This document shows, piece by piece, positions 1 to 4,894 of a DNA stretch of 8,793 bases. Every line of letters starts with the position of its first letter. Within the stretch, counting starts at the first letter, position 1. The position numbers and the translations under genes were made by a program. The stretch comes from DASPKW01 sp038244055 (GTDB taxonomy: Bacteria > Planctomycetota > Phycisphaerae > Tepidisphaerales > Tepidisphaeraceae). The notes below the pieces were generated by a model, which was not told the DNA's origin, searched no databases, and worked only from the letters and a program-made list of their open reading frames with translations. The stretch is from positions 1 through 8,793 of the forward strand of contig JBBRTW010000303.1 of the NCBI GenBank assembly GCA_038244055.1, in the 5' to 3' direction.

Positions 1-296
1 ATGAGGTCTTCGAGCTCTTCGCGGAGCTTGTCGACTTCAGCGCCCTTGGGGCCAATGACCAGGCCGGGACGGGCGGTGCGGAGGGTGACGGTCACTTCTT
101 CGCGGGTGCGCTCGATCTCGATCTTGCTGACGGCGGCGAATGGCGGCTTGCGGTTGAGCTTCGCGTCGACGTACTGCCGCAGCTTGAAGTCCTCGATCAG
201 GAACGCGCCGTACGCGGCCTTGGGGGCATACCACCGCGAACACCAGTCCTCGGTGATGCCGACCCGGAAGCCGACTGGATTTACTTTTTGACCCAT
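1..296 (-). CDS. rpsC: 30S ribosomal protein S3, N-terminal part (gene continues beyond the left edge)
   Basis: S3 sits at the mRNA entry of the 30S subunit, in the head, and takes part in mRNA unwinding together with S4 and S5. The 98 visible codons begin with MGQKVNPVGFRVGIT, the canonical S3 N-terminus, followed by the WYAPKAAYGAFLIED region. The start of the KH type-2 RNA-binding domain is present, including the GxxG loop in LVIGPKGAEVDKLREEL near residues 81-95. The start codon is ATG at 296-294; the family-typical MGQKVNP leaves no real alternative. No Shine-Dalgarno sequence is visible (upstream mRNA reads CTGAGACAACC). It is the eighth gene of the S10 operon, 102 bp after the rplV stop, and that gap is filled by a tandem-repeat hairpin. 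The C-terminal domain lies outside the window. Confidence 0.97.
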   Translation of the reverse strand, partial: MGQKVNPVGFRVGITEDWCSRWYAPKAAYGAFLIEDFKLRQYVDAKLNRKPPFAAVSKIEIERTREEVTVTLRTARPGLVIGPKGAEVDKLREELEDL

Positions 297-306
297 GGTT
301 GTCTCA

Positions 307-395
307 GTTGCTGACAGCTAGTTGCTAGTTGCTGGTTTTTAGTTGTTAGTTGAAGAATTGCTAGCAACTAGCAACCAACAACTAGCAACTAACTC
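307..395. repeat. Inverted pair of period-7 tandem repeats between rplV and rpsC
   Basis: The left arm holds seven 7-nt units in strict register from 307 to 355: GTTGCTG, ACAGCTA, GTTGCTA, GTTGCTG, GTTTTTA, GTTGTTA, GTTGAAG. The right arm has five units of the complementary type from 361 to 395: CTAGCAA, CTAGCAA, CCAACAA, CTAGCAA, CTAACTC. The two arms can pair over about 28 bp with a very short loop. The element starts 10 nt from the rpsC start codon and ends 3 nt from the rplV stop codon, so it occupies essentially the whole gap. Its function is unknown; possibilities are an mRNA stability hairpin, a translation insulator or a neutral dispersed repeat. Confidence 0.9.
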
Positions 396-398
396 CAT

Positions 399-734
399 CT
401 ACTTCTTCCGTTCATCCAGCGACACCACCAGGTGGCTGGTCCGCTTCATGATGTCGTACGCCTTGCCGCGATCCTTGGGCATGAAACGCTTCATCGTCGG
501 ACCCGGATCGGCCCAGGCTTCCTTGACGTACAGGCTGCCGGTGTCGGCCTCCTGCTCGCCGGCGTTGGCGACCGCCGACTGCACGACCTTGCTGACCAGC
601 ACGGCGGCGCGCTTCTTCGAGAACTTGAGCACCGCCAGCGCGTCTTCGACATCGCGGCCGCGGATCAAGTCCAGGATCAATCGCGCCTTTCGCGGGGCGA
701 TCCTGCAGAACCGATGGGTGGCTTTGAACGGCAT
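399..734 (-). CDS. rplV: 50S ribosomal protein L22
   Basis: L22 binds 23S rRNA during early 50S assembly, and its long beta-hairpin lines the peptide exit tunnel, where macrolide-resistance mutations and stall peptides act. The 111-residue product matches the family length (about 110). It has the N-terminal RIAPRKARLILDLIRGR signature (residues 11-27) and the C-terminal core RFMPKDRGKAYDIMKRTSHL (residues 83-102). The start chosen is the ATG at 734-732. It has an AAAGG Shine-Dalgarno-like stretch 7 nt upstream, the best in the operon. A TTG six bases earlier would sit directly on that motif and is less likely. The gene lies between rpsS (134 bp upstream) and rpsC (102 bp downstream), as in the standard S10 operon. 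Confidence 0.97.
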   Translation of the reverse strand: MPFKATHRFCRIAPRKARLILDLIRGRDVEDALAVLKFSKKRAAVLVSKVVQSAVANAGEQEADTGSLYVKEAWADPGPTMKRFMPKDRGKAYDIMKRTSHLVVSLDERKK

Positions 735-793
735 CTTCAAACCTTTCTTCGTTCCCGGGCTTTGGCCTCTCGGCCCACCGGTACTCCGCTATG

Positions 794-847
794 CCGCGAT
801 CACAACATTGTGCCGCGGTACGCATCCGGCCCCTGAGGCCCGATGCG
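794..847. repeat. Two adjacent hairpins in the rpsS-rplV gap
   Basis: The 134-bp gap between rpsS and rplV lacks the heptamer repeats but holds two strong palindromes. At 794-818, CCGCG and CACAA pair with TTGTG and CGCGG around a small internal loop. At 821-847, CGCATC pairs with GATGCG, then a C-C mismatch, then GGCC pairs with GGCC around a CCTGA loop. Neither is followed by a T-run on the minus strand, so they are not classical intrinsic terminators. They may be processing or stability structures in the operon mRNA. Confidence 0.6.
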
Positions 848-868
848 CGATTGACTCTTTGCAGGGCC

Positions 869-1159
869 TTACGCGGGCGCTGCGCCCGGAGCGAGGCTCT
901 TGCGGCCGCTGTGGCCCTTGAACGTGCGCGTCGGGCTGAACTCGCCGAGCTTGTGCCCGACCATGTCTTCGGTCACGAAGACCTTGAGAAACTTGTTCCC
1001 GTTGTGGACCTCGAACGTATGGCCCACGAATTCCGGGATGATCGTGCAGGCCCGCCGCCAGGTGCGGAGAACCTGCTTGGCGCGGCGCTCGTTGAGGTTG
1101 GCAACGCGCTTGTACAGCTTCTCATCGACGAACGGACCTTTTTTGGCGCTTCTGCTCAT
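869..1159 (-). CDS. rpsS: 30S ribosomal protein S19
   Basis: S19 lies in the head of the 30S subunit, contacts S13 and 16S rRNA, and reaches towards the A-site tRNA and the intersubunit bridges. The 96-residue product begins MSRSAKKGPFVDEKLYKRV, with the KGPF motif at residues 7-10. It carries TWRRACTIIPEFVGHTFEVH near residues 33-52 and ends with HKLGEFSPTRTFKGHSGRK, the conserved rRNA-binding tail. Family length is about 92, so there is a short alanine/proline-rich C-terminal extension. The ATG at 1159-1157 is the only sensible start. The upstream mRNA (ACCCGCAATCAAC) has no Shine-Dalgarno sequence. It is the sixth gene of the operon, 95 bp after rplB, with a repeat hairpin in between. Confidence 0.97.
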   Translation of the reverse strand: MSRSAKKGPFVDEKLYKRVANLNERRAKQVLRTWRRACTIIPEFVGHTFEVHNGNKFLKVFVTEDMVGHKLGEFSPTRTFKGHSGRKSLAPGAAPA

Positions 1160-1170
1160 GTTGATTGCGG

Positions 1171-1248
1171 GTTGTTAGTTGCTAGTTGTTAGTTTTGTTT
1201 CGTCATGCCACTGGTTGCCACTAGCAACTCGCAACCAGCAACTAACAA
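1171..1248. repeat. Inverted pair of period-7 tandem repeats between rplB and rpsS
   Basis: The left arm, 1171-1198, reads GTTGTTA, GTTGCTA, GTTGTTA, GTTTTGT. The right arm, 1221-1248, reads CTAGCAA, CTCGCAA, CCAGCAA, CTAACAA. The arms are complementary and separated by 22 bp. A second, internal pairing is possible between CTGGTTGC (1211-1218) and GCAACCAG (1231-1238). The element begins 11 nt upstream of the rpsS start codon and ends 6 nt from the rplB stop codon. It has the same architecture and orientation as the elements at 307-395 and 2423-2528. Confidence 0.9.
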
Positions 1249-1254
1249 CTCTTC

Positions 1255-2121
1255 TTAGAGGTTCACCGTCTGCGGACGCTGCTGGTGGGTGCCGAACTTG
1301 CGGCGGCGGAGGATCAACTTCTCCGAAGCCTTGCTCGGCTTGCGGGTGATTCCACCCTTGGCCGGGACGCCCGTCCGGCTCACCGGATGCCGGCCGCCGT
1401 TGGCCCGACCTTCACCACCACCCAGCGGATGGTCGATCGGGTTCATCGCCTTGGCGCGGGTGTGCGGACGAATGCCGCGATGGCGGCTGCGGCCGGCCTT
1501 GCCCAGGCTGACGTTGATCCAGTCGATGTTCGAGAGCTGCCCAATCGTCGCCCGGCAGGCGCTGCGGATACGACGCATTTCGCCGGAGGGCAGAATGATG
1601 ACGGACCATTCTCCTTCCTTGGCGCCCAGGCGGGCGACGCCGCCCGCCGAGCGGCAGAGCTTGCCGCCCTGGCCGGGGTTCATTTCGACGTTGTGAATTT
1701 CCAGGCCCGAGGGCACATTCGCCAGCGGCATGGCATTGCCGATTTCCGGCGGAGCGGTCGGGCCGCTCTGGATGACCGTGCCCACGCGCAGCCCGTTCGG
1801 CGCCAGGATGTACGACTTCTCGCCATCCTCGTAGCGGATCAGCGCGATGAAGCAGGTGCGGTTCGGGTCGTACTCGATCGCCTCGACCTTGGCGGTGCAG
1901 GTGTCCTTGTTCCGCTTGAAGTCGATCATGCGGTAGAGCTTCTTGTTGCCGCCGCCGCGATGCTTGGCCGTGATCACGCCGTGGTGATTGCGGCCATTGG
2001 CGCGGATGCGCCCTTCGCAGAGGGATTTCTCGGGGCGGTTCTTGGTGATCACCGACTTGTAATCGATGACCGATCCAGCCCGGCGGCCCGCGGAAGTCGG
2101 CTTGTATTTTTTAATCGCCAT
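1255..2121 (-). CDS. rplB: 50S ribosomal protein L2
   Basis: L2 is a primary 23S rRNA-binding protein needed for subunit association and for peptidyl-transferase centre integrity. The 288-residue product (E. coli about 273) begins MAIKKYKPTSAGRR and has the N-terminal OB-like domain with KHRGGGNKKLYRMIDF at about 53-68. The C-terminal SH3-like domain has NPGQGGKLCRSAGG at 148-161 and AMNPIDHPLGGGEGR at 225-239. The Asp-His pair at 230-231 corresponds to the functionally important Asp-His of E. coli L2; the second histidine of the E. coli HPH is leucine here. The start is the ATG at 2121-2119. A TTG at 2133 would add four residues (MRQT) unlike the family and is rejected. It is separated from rplW by only 15 bp, the tightest junction in the operon and the only one with no hairpin. 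Confidence 0.98.
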   Translation of the reverse strand: MAIKKYKPTSAGRRAGSVIDYKSVITKNRPEKSLCEGRIRANGRNHHGVITAKHRGGGNKKLYRMIDFKRNKDTCTAKVEAIEYDPNRTCFIALIRYEDGEKSYILAPNGLRVGTVIQSGPTAPPEIGNAMPLANVPSGLEIHNVEMNPGQGGKLCRSAGGVARLGAKEGEWSVIILPSGEMRRIRSACRATIGQLSNIDWINVSLGKAGRSRHRGIRPHTRAKAMNPIDHPLGGGEGRANGGRHPVSRTGVPAKGGITRKPSKASEKLILRRRKFGTHQQRPQTVNL

Positions 2122-2136
2122 GGTTTGTCTCAACTC

Positions 2137-2415
2137 TTAGAACAGATCGATGTGCGAATTCTCCGCGAGCACCACGACGGCGCGTTTCCAGGCGGGGGTG
2201 GAAGTCATCTTGGTCTTGGAGCGGCGGGGCTTGCCCTTGCGGTTCATCGTCCGCACTTCGCTGACCTTCACGTTGTAAAGCGCCTCGACCGCCTTCTTGA
2301 TCTGCGGCTTATTCGCATCGCGATGCACCTGGAACGCATAAGCGTTGCGGGTCTGCTGCATGTGCGTGCTCTTCTCCGTGACCAGCGGCTTGATGATGAC
2401 GTGTGTGTTGTCCAT
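2137..2415 (-). CDS. rplW: 50S ribosomal protein L23
   Basis: L23 is placed at the peptide exit tunnel rim, where it docks trigger factor and the signal recognition particle. The 92-residue product is close to family length (about 95-100). It contains IIKPLVTEKSTHMQQTRNAY (residues 7-26, with the PxxTEK signature), then FQVHRDANKPQIKKAVEALYNVKVSEVRTMN. The basic KGKPRRSKTK stretch at about 60-69 binds rRNA. The ATG at 2415-2413 is preceded by ACTACC with no Shine-Dalgarno sequence; the repeat hairpin arm ends only 7 nt before it. It lies between rplD and rplB as expected. Confidence 0.97.
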   Translation of the reverse strand: MDNTHVIIKPLVTEKSTHMQQTRNAYAFQVHRDANKPQIKKAVEALYNVKVSEVRTMNRKGKPRRSKTKMTSTPAWKRAVVVLAENSHIDLF

Positions 2416-2422
2416 GGTAGTA

Positions 2423-2528
2423 GTTGCTGGTTGTTAGTTGCTAGTTGCTAGTTCCAGTTACGCGTTCTTCGTTGTCAGTTCAGTCCTCATCAGCCAGCCG
2501 CTAGCAACTAACAACTAGCAACTAGCAA
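2423..2528. repeat. Inverted pair of period-7 tandem repeats between rplD and rplW
   Basis: This is the clearest of the three paired elements. The left arm, 2423-2450, is four clean units: GTTGCTG, GTTGTTA, GTTGCTA, GTTGCTA. The right arm, 2501-2528, is CTAGCAA, CTAACAA, CTAGCAA, CTAGCAA. The arms can form nearly 28 continuous base pairs in RNA when G-U pairs are allowed, enclosing about 50 nt. The gap rplD-rplW is 117 bp and the element fills it from 7 nt before the rplW start codon to 4 nt from the rplD stop codon. A degenerate fragment, GTTGTCAGTTCAG, lies in the loop at 2471-2483. Confidence 0.92.
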
Positions 2529-2532
2529 CTTC

Positions 2533-3147
2533 TCAAGCCAAAATCTGTTCCAGTCCATTCCTCGTCAAAAGCAGTGTGCGGTGCCGGAGCAGGTCCCAGG
2601 CATTGAGCTGGGCCACGGTCGTCAATGTCGTGCGGTCGATATTGCGGGCCGACTTCTCGATCGCATCGCTCCGCTCGGTCAGCGCCATCAGGCACGATCG
2701 ATCGATGCCCAGCGCCTTGTACATCTGCGCGACCAGCTTGGTCTTCGGGCCGTCGATCTTGATCGAATCGACGACGCGGACGTCGTTGGCCTGCAGCTTC
2801 ATCAGGATCGCGCTGTGCGTCGCCAGCCGGCGGGCCTTCTGCGGCATCGACAAACGCCAATCCTTGGGACGCTTCTGCTTGGCGTGGCCGCCGCCCTTCT
2901 TAATCGGGTTGCGGATGCCGCCGGTTCGGGCGTTGCCCGTCCCCTTCTGGCGGAACATCTTGCGGGTCGAGCCGGCCACTTCGCCGCGGGCCAGCGTGCG
3001 CACCGTGCCCTGACGCTGGTTGGCGTGGTACATCACCAACGCCTGCTTCAAAAGCGCCTTGCGAACTTCGCCGCCGAGCTTCGCCTCATCGACCTGGATC
3101 GTGTCGATCTTGCTGCCGGCCTGGTTGTAAACGGTCACTTCGATCAT
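2533..3147 (-). CDS. rplD: 50S ribosomal protein L4
   Basis: L4 is an early assembly protein whose extended loop reaches the constriction of the peptide exit tunnel. In E. coli it also represses its own S10 operon through the leader, but no matching leader structure was recognised here. The 204-residue product (E. coli 201) shows the tunnel-loop signature GEVAGSTRKMFRQKGTGNAR and TGGIRNPIKKGGGHA at about 55-89, followed by the globular domain with DGPKTKLVAQMYKALGID. The start is the ATG at 3147-3145 (MIEVTVYNQAG); only a weak GATAAG lies upstream. It follows rplC by 77 bp and precedes rplW by 117 bp. Confidence 0.97.
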   Translation of the reverse strand: MIEVTVYNQAGSKIDTIQVDEAKLGGEVRKALLKQALVMYHANQRQGTVRTLARGEVAGSTRKMFRQKGTGNARTGGIRNPIKKGGGHAKQKRPKDWRLSMPQKARRLATHSAILMKLQANDVRVVDSIKIDGPKTKLVAQMYKALGIDRSCLMALTERSDAIEKSARNIDRTTLTTVAQLNAWDLLRHRTLLLTRNGLEQILA

Positions 3148-3157
3148 GGTCTTATCC

Positions 3158-3192
3158 GTTGTCAGTAGTCTGTTGTCAGTTGTGAGTTGCGA
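3158..3192. repeat. Degenerate, one-armed period-7 tandem repeat between rplC and rplD
   Basis: Five units stand in exact 7-nt register: GTTGTCA, GTAGTCT, GTTGTCA, GTTGTGA, GTTGCGA. They are related to the GTTGCTA/GTTGTTA units in the neighbouring gaps but have diverged, and no complementary arm is visible in the rest of the 77-bp gap. It begins 10 nt upstream of the rplD start codon, the same placement as the left arms of the paired elements. It may be a decayed or incomplete copy. Confidence 0.75.
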
Positions 3193-3224
3193 TTCGCGTC
3201 TTTCAATCCGTGACTACCGATGCC

Positions 3225-3893
3225 TTAAGCCTCAACCTTCGCAACCCGGGCCGTGATGCTCTTGCGGATGTAAACGACCGCGCCGTTCGGACCCGGCAGG
3301 CATCCCTTGATCAGCAGAACGTTCTTCTCTACATCAACCTTCACCAGCGGATGATTGCGCGTCGTCACGCGGTCCATGCCCATGTGCCCGGCCATGCGGA
3401 CGCCCTTCTTCGGCTTGCCGCACTGGCCGCGCCAGGTGGCGCGCGAGGCGATCGAGCCGGGTGACCGATGCTTGCGCTCGGTGCCGTGCGAAGCGCACTG
3501 GCCGCCGAAGTGATGGCGCTTCATGACGCCCGCCGTGCCCTTGCCCTTGCTCGTGCCGATGACATCCACATATTGAACGCCATCGAGGATTGATACGCCG
3601 ACCACATCGCCGACCTTCTTGTCCGTGCCGGCCTTGGAGCGGCTTTCGGCGAAGTGGCGCCGCGGGCCGATCCCGGCCTTGGCACAGTGCCCGATCAGCG
3701 GGAAACTGCTGTACTTGGGCTTGATTTCTTCGTAGCCGATCTGAACGGCGTTATAGCCATCCTTCGAATCGGCCGTCTTGACCTGGGTCACGACGTTGGG
3801 CTCGACATGAACGACCGTCACCGGCACCACCGCGCCTTTGGCGTCGTACACGCGGGTCATTCCAATTTTCTTGCCAATCAATGCTGGATACAT
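3225..3893 (-). CDS. rplC: 50S ribosomal protein L3
   Basis: L3 initiates 50S assembly and sends a long loop close to the peptidyl-transferase centre. The product is 222 residues (E. coli 209). The N-terminus MYPALIGKKIGMTRVYDAKG is the family signature. The two-part beta-barrel core holds VDVIGTSKGKGTAGVMKRHHF (split at about 109-129). The loop region is GVRMAGHMGMDRVTTRNHPL at about 164-183. The residue aligned with the E. coli glutamine methylated by PrmB is His170 here, so that modification cannot occur at this position. An in-frame start further upstream (3926) would add LGSRSSIRND and is rejected because the family begins at MYPALIGKK. No Shine-Dalgarno sequence is evident. It is separated from rpsJ by an unusual 253-bp gap. 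Confidence 0.97.
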   Translation of the reverse strand: MYPALIGKKIGMTRVYDAKGAVVPVTVVHVEPNVVTQVKTADSKDGYNAVQIGYEEIKPKYSSFPLIGHCAKAGIGPRRHFAESRSKAGTDKKVGDVVGVSILDGVQYVDVIGTSKGKGTAGVMKRHHFGGQCASHGTERKHRSPGSIASRATWRGQCGKPKKGVRMAGHMGMDRVTTRNHPLVKVDVEKNVLLIKGCLPGPNGAVVYIRKSITARVAKVEA

Positions 3894-3914
3894 GTCATTT
3901 CGGATAGAGGAGCG

Positions 3915-4085
3915 GGAACCCAACAACAGTTCCGGCTCATACCCGTCCTCAAAGGGACGCTTAATTTATTGTGGTGCAGGCATCTGGCCTGCCATCACCA
4001 CGATCAGACGAAAATAGGCCACCGCGACCCGTGGCCCGTTTCGGGGCTTGCCACCCGGAGGGGCGGCGGACTCTTGGATGAGTCC
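3915..4085. repeat. Cluster of hairpins in the 253-bp rpsJ-rplC gap
   Basis: The gap carries a chain of short palindromes. GGAAC/GTTCC lies at 3915-3933. CGTCC/GGACG with a 6-nt loop lies at 3944-3959. At 3971-4001, GTGGTG and CAGGC pair with GCCTG and CACCAC. At 4031-4054, GTGGC/GCCAC encloses CCCG-TTT-CGGG. A perfect GGACTC/GAGTCC with a 6-nt loop lies at 4068-4085. No gene of recognised type is present. The 3971-4001 unit resembles a palindrome that I associate with intergenic repeats in planctomycete genomes, but that is memory-based and unchecked. The whole stretch may be an inserted dispersed element or a structured mRNA region controlling rplC. Confidence 0.6.
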
Positions 4086-4103
4086 CACGGCGCGATTGCG
4101 ACT

Positions 4104-4129
4104 AAAAACGCCCCTTAACGCGGGGGCGT
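4104..4129 (-). terminator. Intrinsic terminator or attenuator just after rpsJ
   Basis: Read on the minus strand, a perfect 7-bp stem ACGCCCC/GGGGCGT with an 8-nt loop is followed directly by TTTTT. This is the standard form of a Rho-independent terminator. It lies about 18 nt after the rpsJ stop codon and inside the operon, ahead of rplC. It could end a share of transcripts after S10, so that rpsJ is expressed in excess of, or separately from, the downstream genes. Confidence 0.65.
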
Positions 4130-4146
4130 ATGCAAAACAAAAGAGG

Positions 4147-4458
4147 TTATCCTTGCTTGATCTTGACGAACACACCGGCCGGTACGACCAGCCTGTTGAG
4201 CGCCTCGATCGTCCGGGCGGTCGGCTCGTAGATGTCGATCACGCGCTTGTGCGTGCGCATCTCGAACTGCTCGCGGGACTTCTTATCGATGTGCGGGCTG
4301 CGCAGGACGGTGTAACGCTCGATCCGCGTCGGCATGGGAATCGGTCCCATGACCTTGGCGTTGGTCCGCTTGGCGTGCTCGACGATTTCCTTCGCCGAAG
4401 AATCCAACGAACGATGATCGTACGCTTCCATCCTTATTCTGATCCGGTCGCCCGACAT
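4147..4458 (-). CDS. rpsJ: 30S ribosomal protein S10 (NusE)
   Basis: S10 is a 30S head protein that also acts as NusE, pairing with NusB in transcription antitermination and linking NusG to the ribosome. The 103-residue product has exactly the E. coli length. It begins MSGDRIRIRMEAYDHRSLD, continues with EIVEHAKRTNAKVMGPIPMP and TRIERYTVLRSPHIDKKSRE, and contains the flexible ribosome-binding loop around residues 45-65. It ends EPTARTIEALNRLVVPAGVFVKIKQG. The ATG at 4458-4456 gives the family N-terminus; no strong Shine-Dalgarno sequence lies upstream (GAAACGAGTAAGAT). It is the first gene of the operon, with a promoter about 100 bp upstream and a terminator-like hairpin after its stop. The usual upstream neighbours tuf, fusA and rpsG are absent. 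Confidence 0.98.
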   Translation of the reverse strand: MSGDRIRIRMEAYDHRSLDSSAKEIVEHAKRTNAKVMGPIPMPTRIERYTVLRSPHIDKKSREQFEMRTHKRVIDIYEPTARTIEALNRLVVPAGVFVKIKQG

Positions 4459-4530
4459 ATCTTACTCGTTTCCATCATGACATCTCGCCGGCCGATGCCG
4501 ACGAGTTCTTTCAGCAGACAAAATCTCCGC

Positions 4531-4548
4531 CACCCGCCAGAACGGGTG
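4531..4548 (-). promoter_or_regulatory. Leader hairpin at the 5' end of the rpsJ transcript
   Basis: A perfect 6-bp stem, CACCCG/CGGGTG with a 6-nt loop, begins within a few nucleotides of the predicted transcription start (about 4550). It may protect the 5' end or take part in autoregulation. It does not resemble the long E. coli S10 leader bound by L4. Confidence 0.45.
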
Positions 4549-4556
4549 AGGGGGAA

Positions 4557-4584
4557 AAGATAGCGGTCTAGACGGGATTGTCAA
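4557..4584 (-). promoter_or_regulatory. Sigma-70-type promoter of the S10 operon
   Basis: On the minus strand a perfect -35 box, TTGACA (4584-4579), is followed after 16 nt by TATCTT (4562-4557), which matches four of six bases of the -10 consensus. The predicted start near 4550 gives a leader of about 90 nt before rpsJ. An AT-rich tract (4590-4616) lies just upstream of the -35 box and could serve as an UP element. It is the best promoter-like sequence I found in the window and is correctly placed to drive the operon. Confidence 0.7.
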
Positions 4585-4640
4585 CGGCAGACAAAGGAAT
4601 TTTACATTTCCATTTCGCCGCGCCACGCTCTCCTGTGTGG

Positions 4641-4670
4641 CATGGGTAAGGCTCTAAGGCCTTACCCGTG
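4641..4670. repeat. Perfect 9-bp palindromic hairpin upstream of the rpsJ promoter
   Basis: GGGTAAGGC (4644-4652) and GCCTTACCC (4659-4667) are perfect inverted repeats with a 6-nt loop. The stem extends by three more pairs (CAT with GTG, one of them G-T). No T-run follows on either strand, so a terminator is unlikely. It resembles a dispersed REP-like palindrome; the copy number elsewhere in the genome is unknown. Confidence 0.7.
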
Positions 4671-4687
4671 TCCCCCGCTCCCACTCA

Positions 4688-4842
4688 GGCCGCATAATAA
4701 ATTATTTGTCACTCTCCCTCCACACTGCATGCGGCCCGCCCCAAAATGGAATGGGTCAGCCTACCAACCACTATCCGTATACCGCACCCCAAGCCTCTCA
4801 CACTATGATTTGCAACCCAATCCCAAACACAACATGAGAGGC
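4688..4842. repeat. Two long-loop 8-bp inverted repeats
   Basis: GGCCGCAT (4688-4695) is exactly complementary to ATGCGGCC (4729-4736), enclosing 33 bp. GCCTCTCA (4793-4800) is exactly complementary to TGAGAGGC (4835-4842), enclosing 34 bp. The two structures have nearly the same overall length (49 and 50 bp) and lie in a G/T-rich stretch of the minus strand. They could be stem-loops of an unrecognised small RNA or protein-binding sites. No match to 6S, SRP, tmRNA or RNase P RNA signatures was noticed. Confidence 0.5.
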
Positions 4843-4894
4843 CGCCCAAGTCGCCCCTTAACTCATCGGCCTTCCAACCCCTCAAAGCCTACTC

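Noticed and set aside
307..395. CRISPR array
   Set aside because: Units are 7 nt, directly adjacent and degenerate, with no spacers of 25-40 nt and no cas genes.
2122..2133. TTG start four codons upstream for rplB (and similarly two codons upstream for rplV)
   Set aside because: The family N-termini begin at the internal ATG (MAIKKYKP for L2; MPFKATHRF for L22). For rplV the AAAGG motif is correctly spaced only for the ATG.
1285..2451. 388-codon open frame on the plus strand
   Set aside because: It runs antisense through rplB and rplW and into a repeat arm; its sequence is the shadow of conserved ribosomal genes.
3894..3926. Upstream start of rplC giving eleven extra residues
   Set aside because: L3 proteins start at the MxxALIGKKIGMT motif, and the extra codons overlap a GGAAC/GTTCC palindrome of the gap.
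3966..4175. 69-codon minus-strand open frame overlapping the 3' end of rpsJ and the following gap
   Set aside because: It overlaps rpsJ in another frame, passes through the terminator hairpin and several palindromes, and has no recognisable protein features. If similar peptides are annotated elsewhere they would more likely reflect copies of a dispersed DNA repeat.
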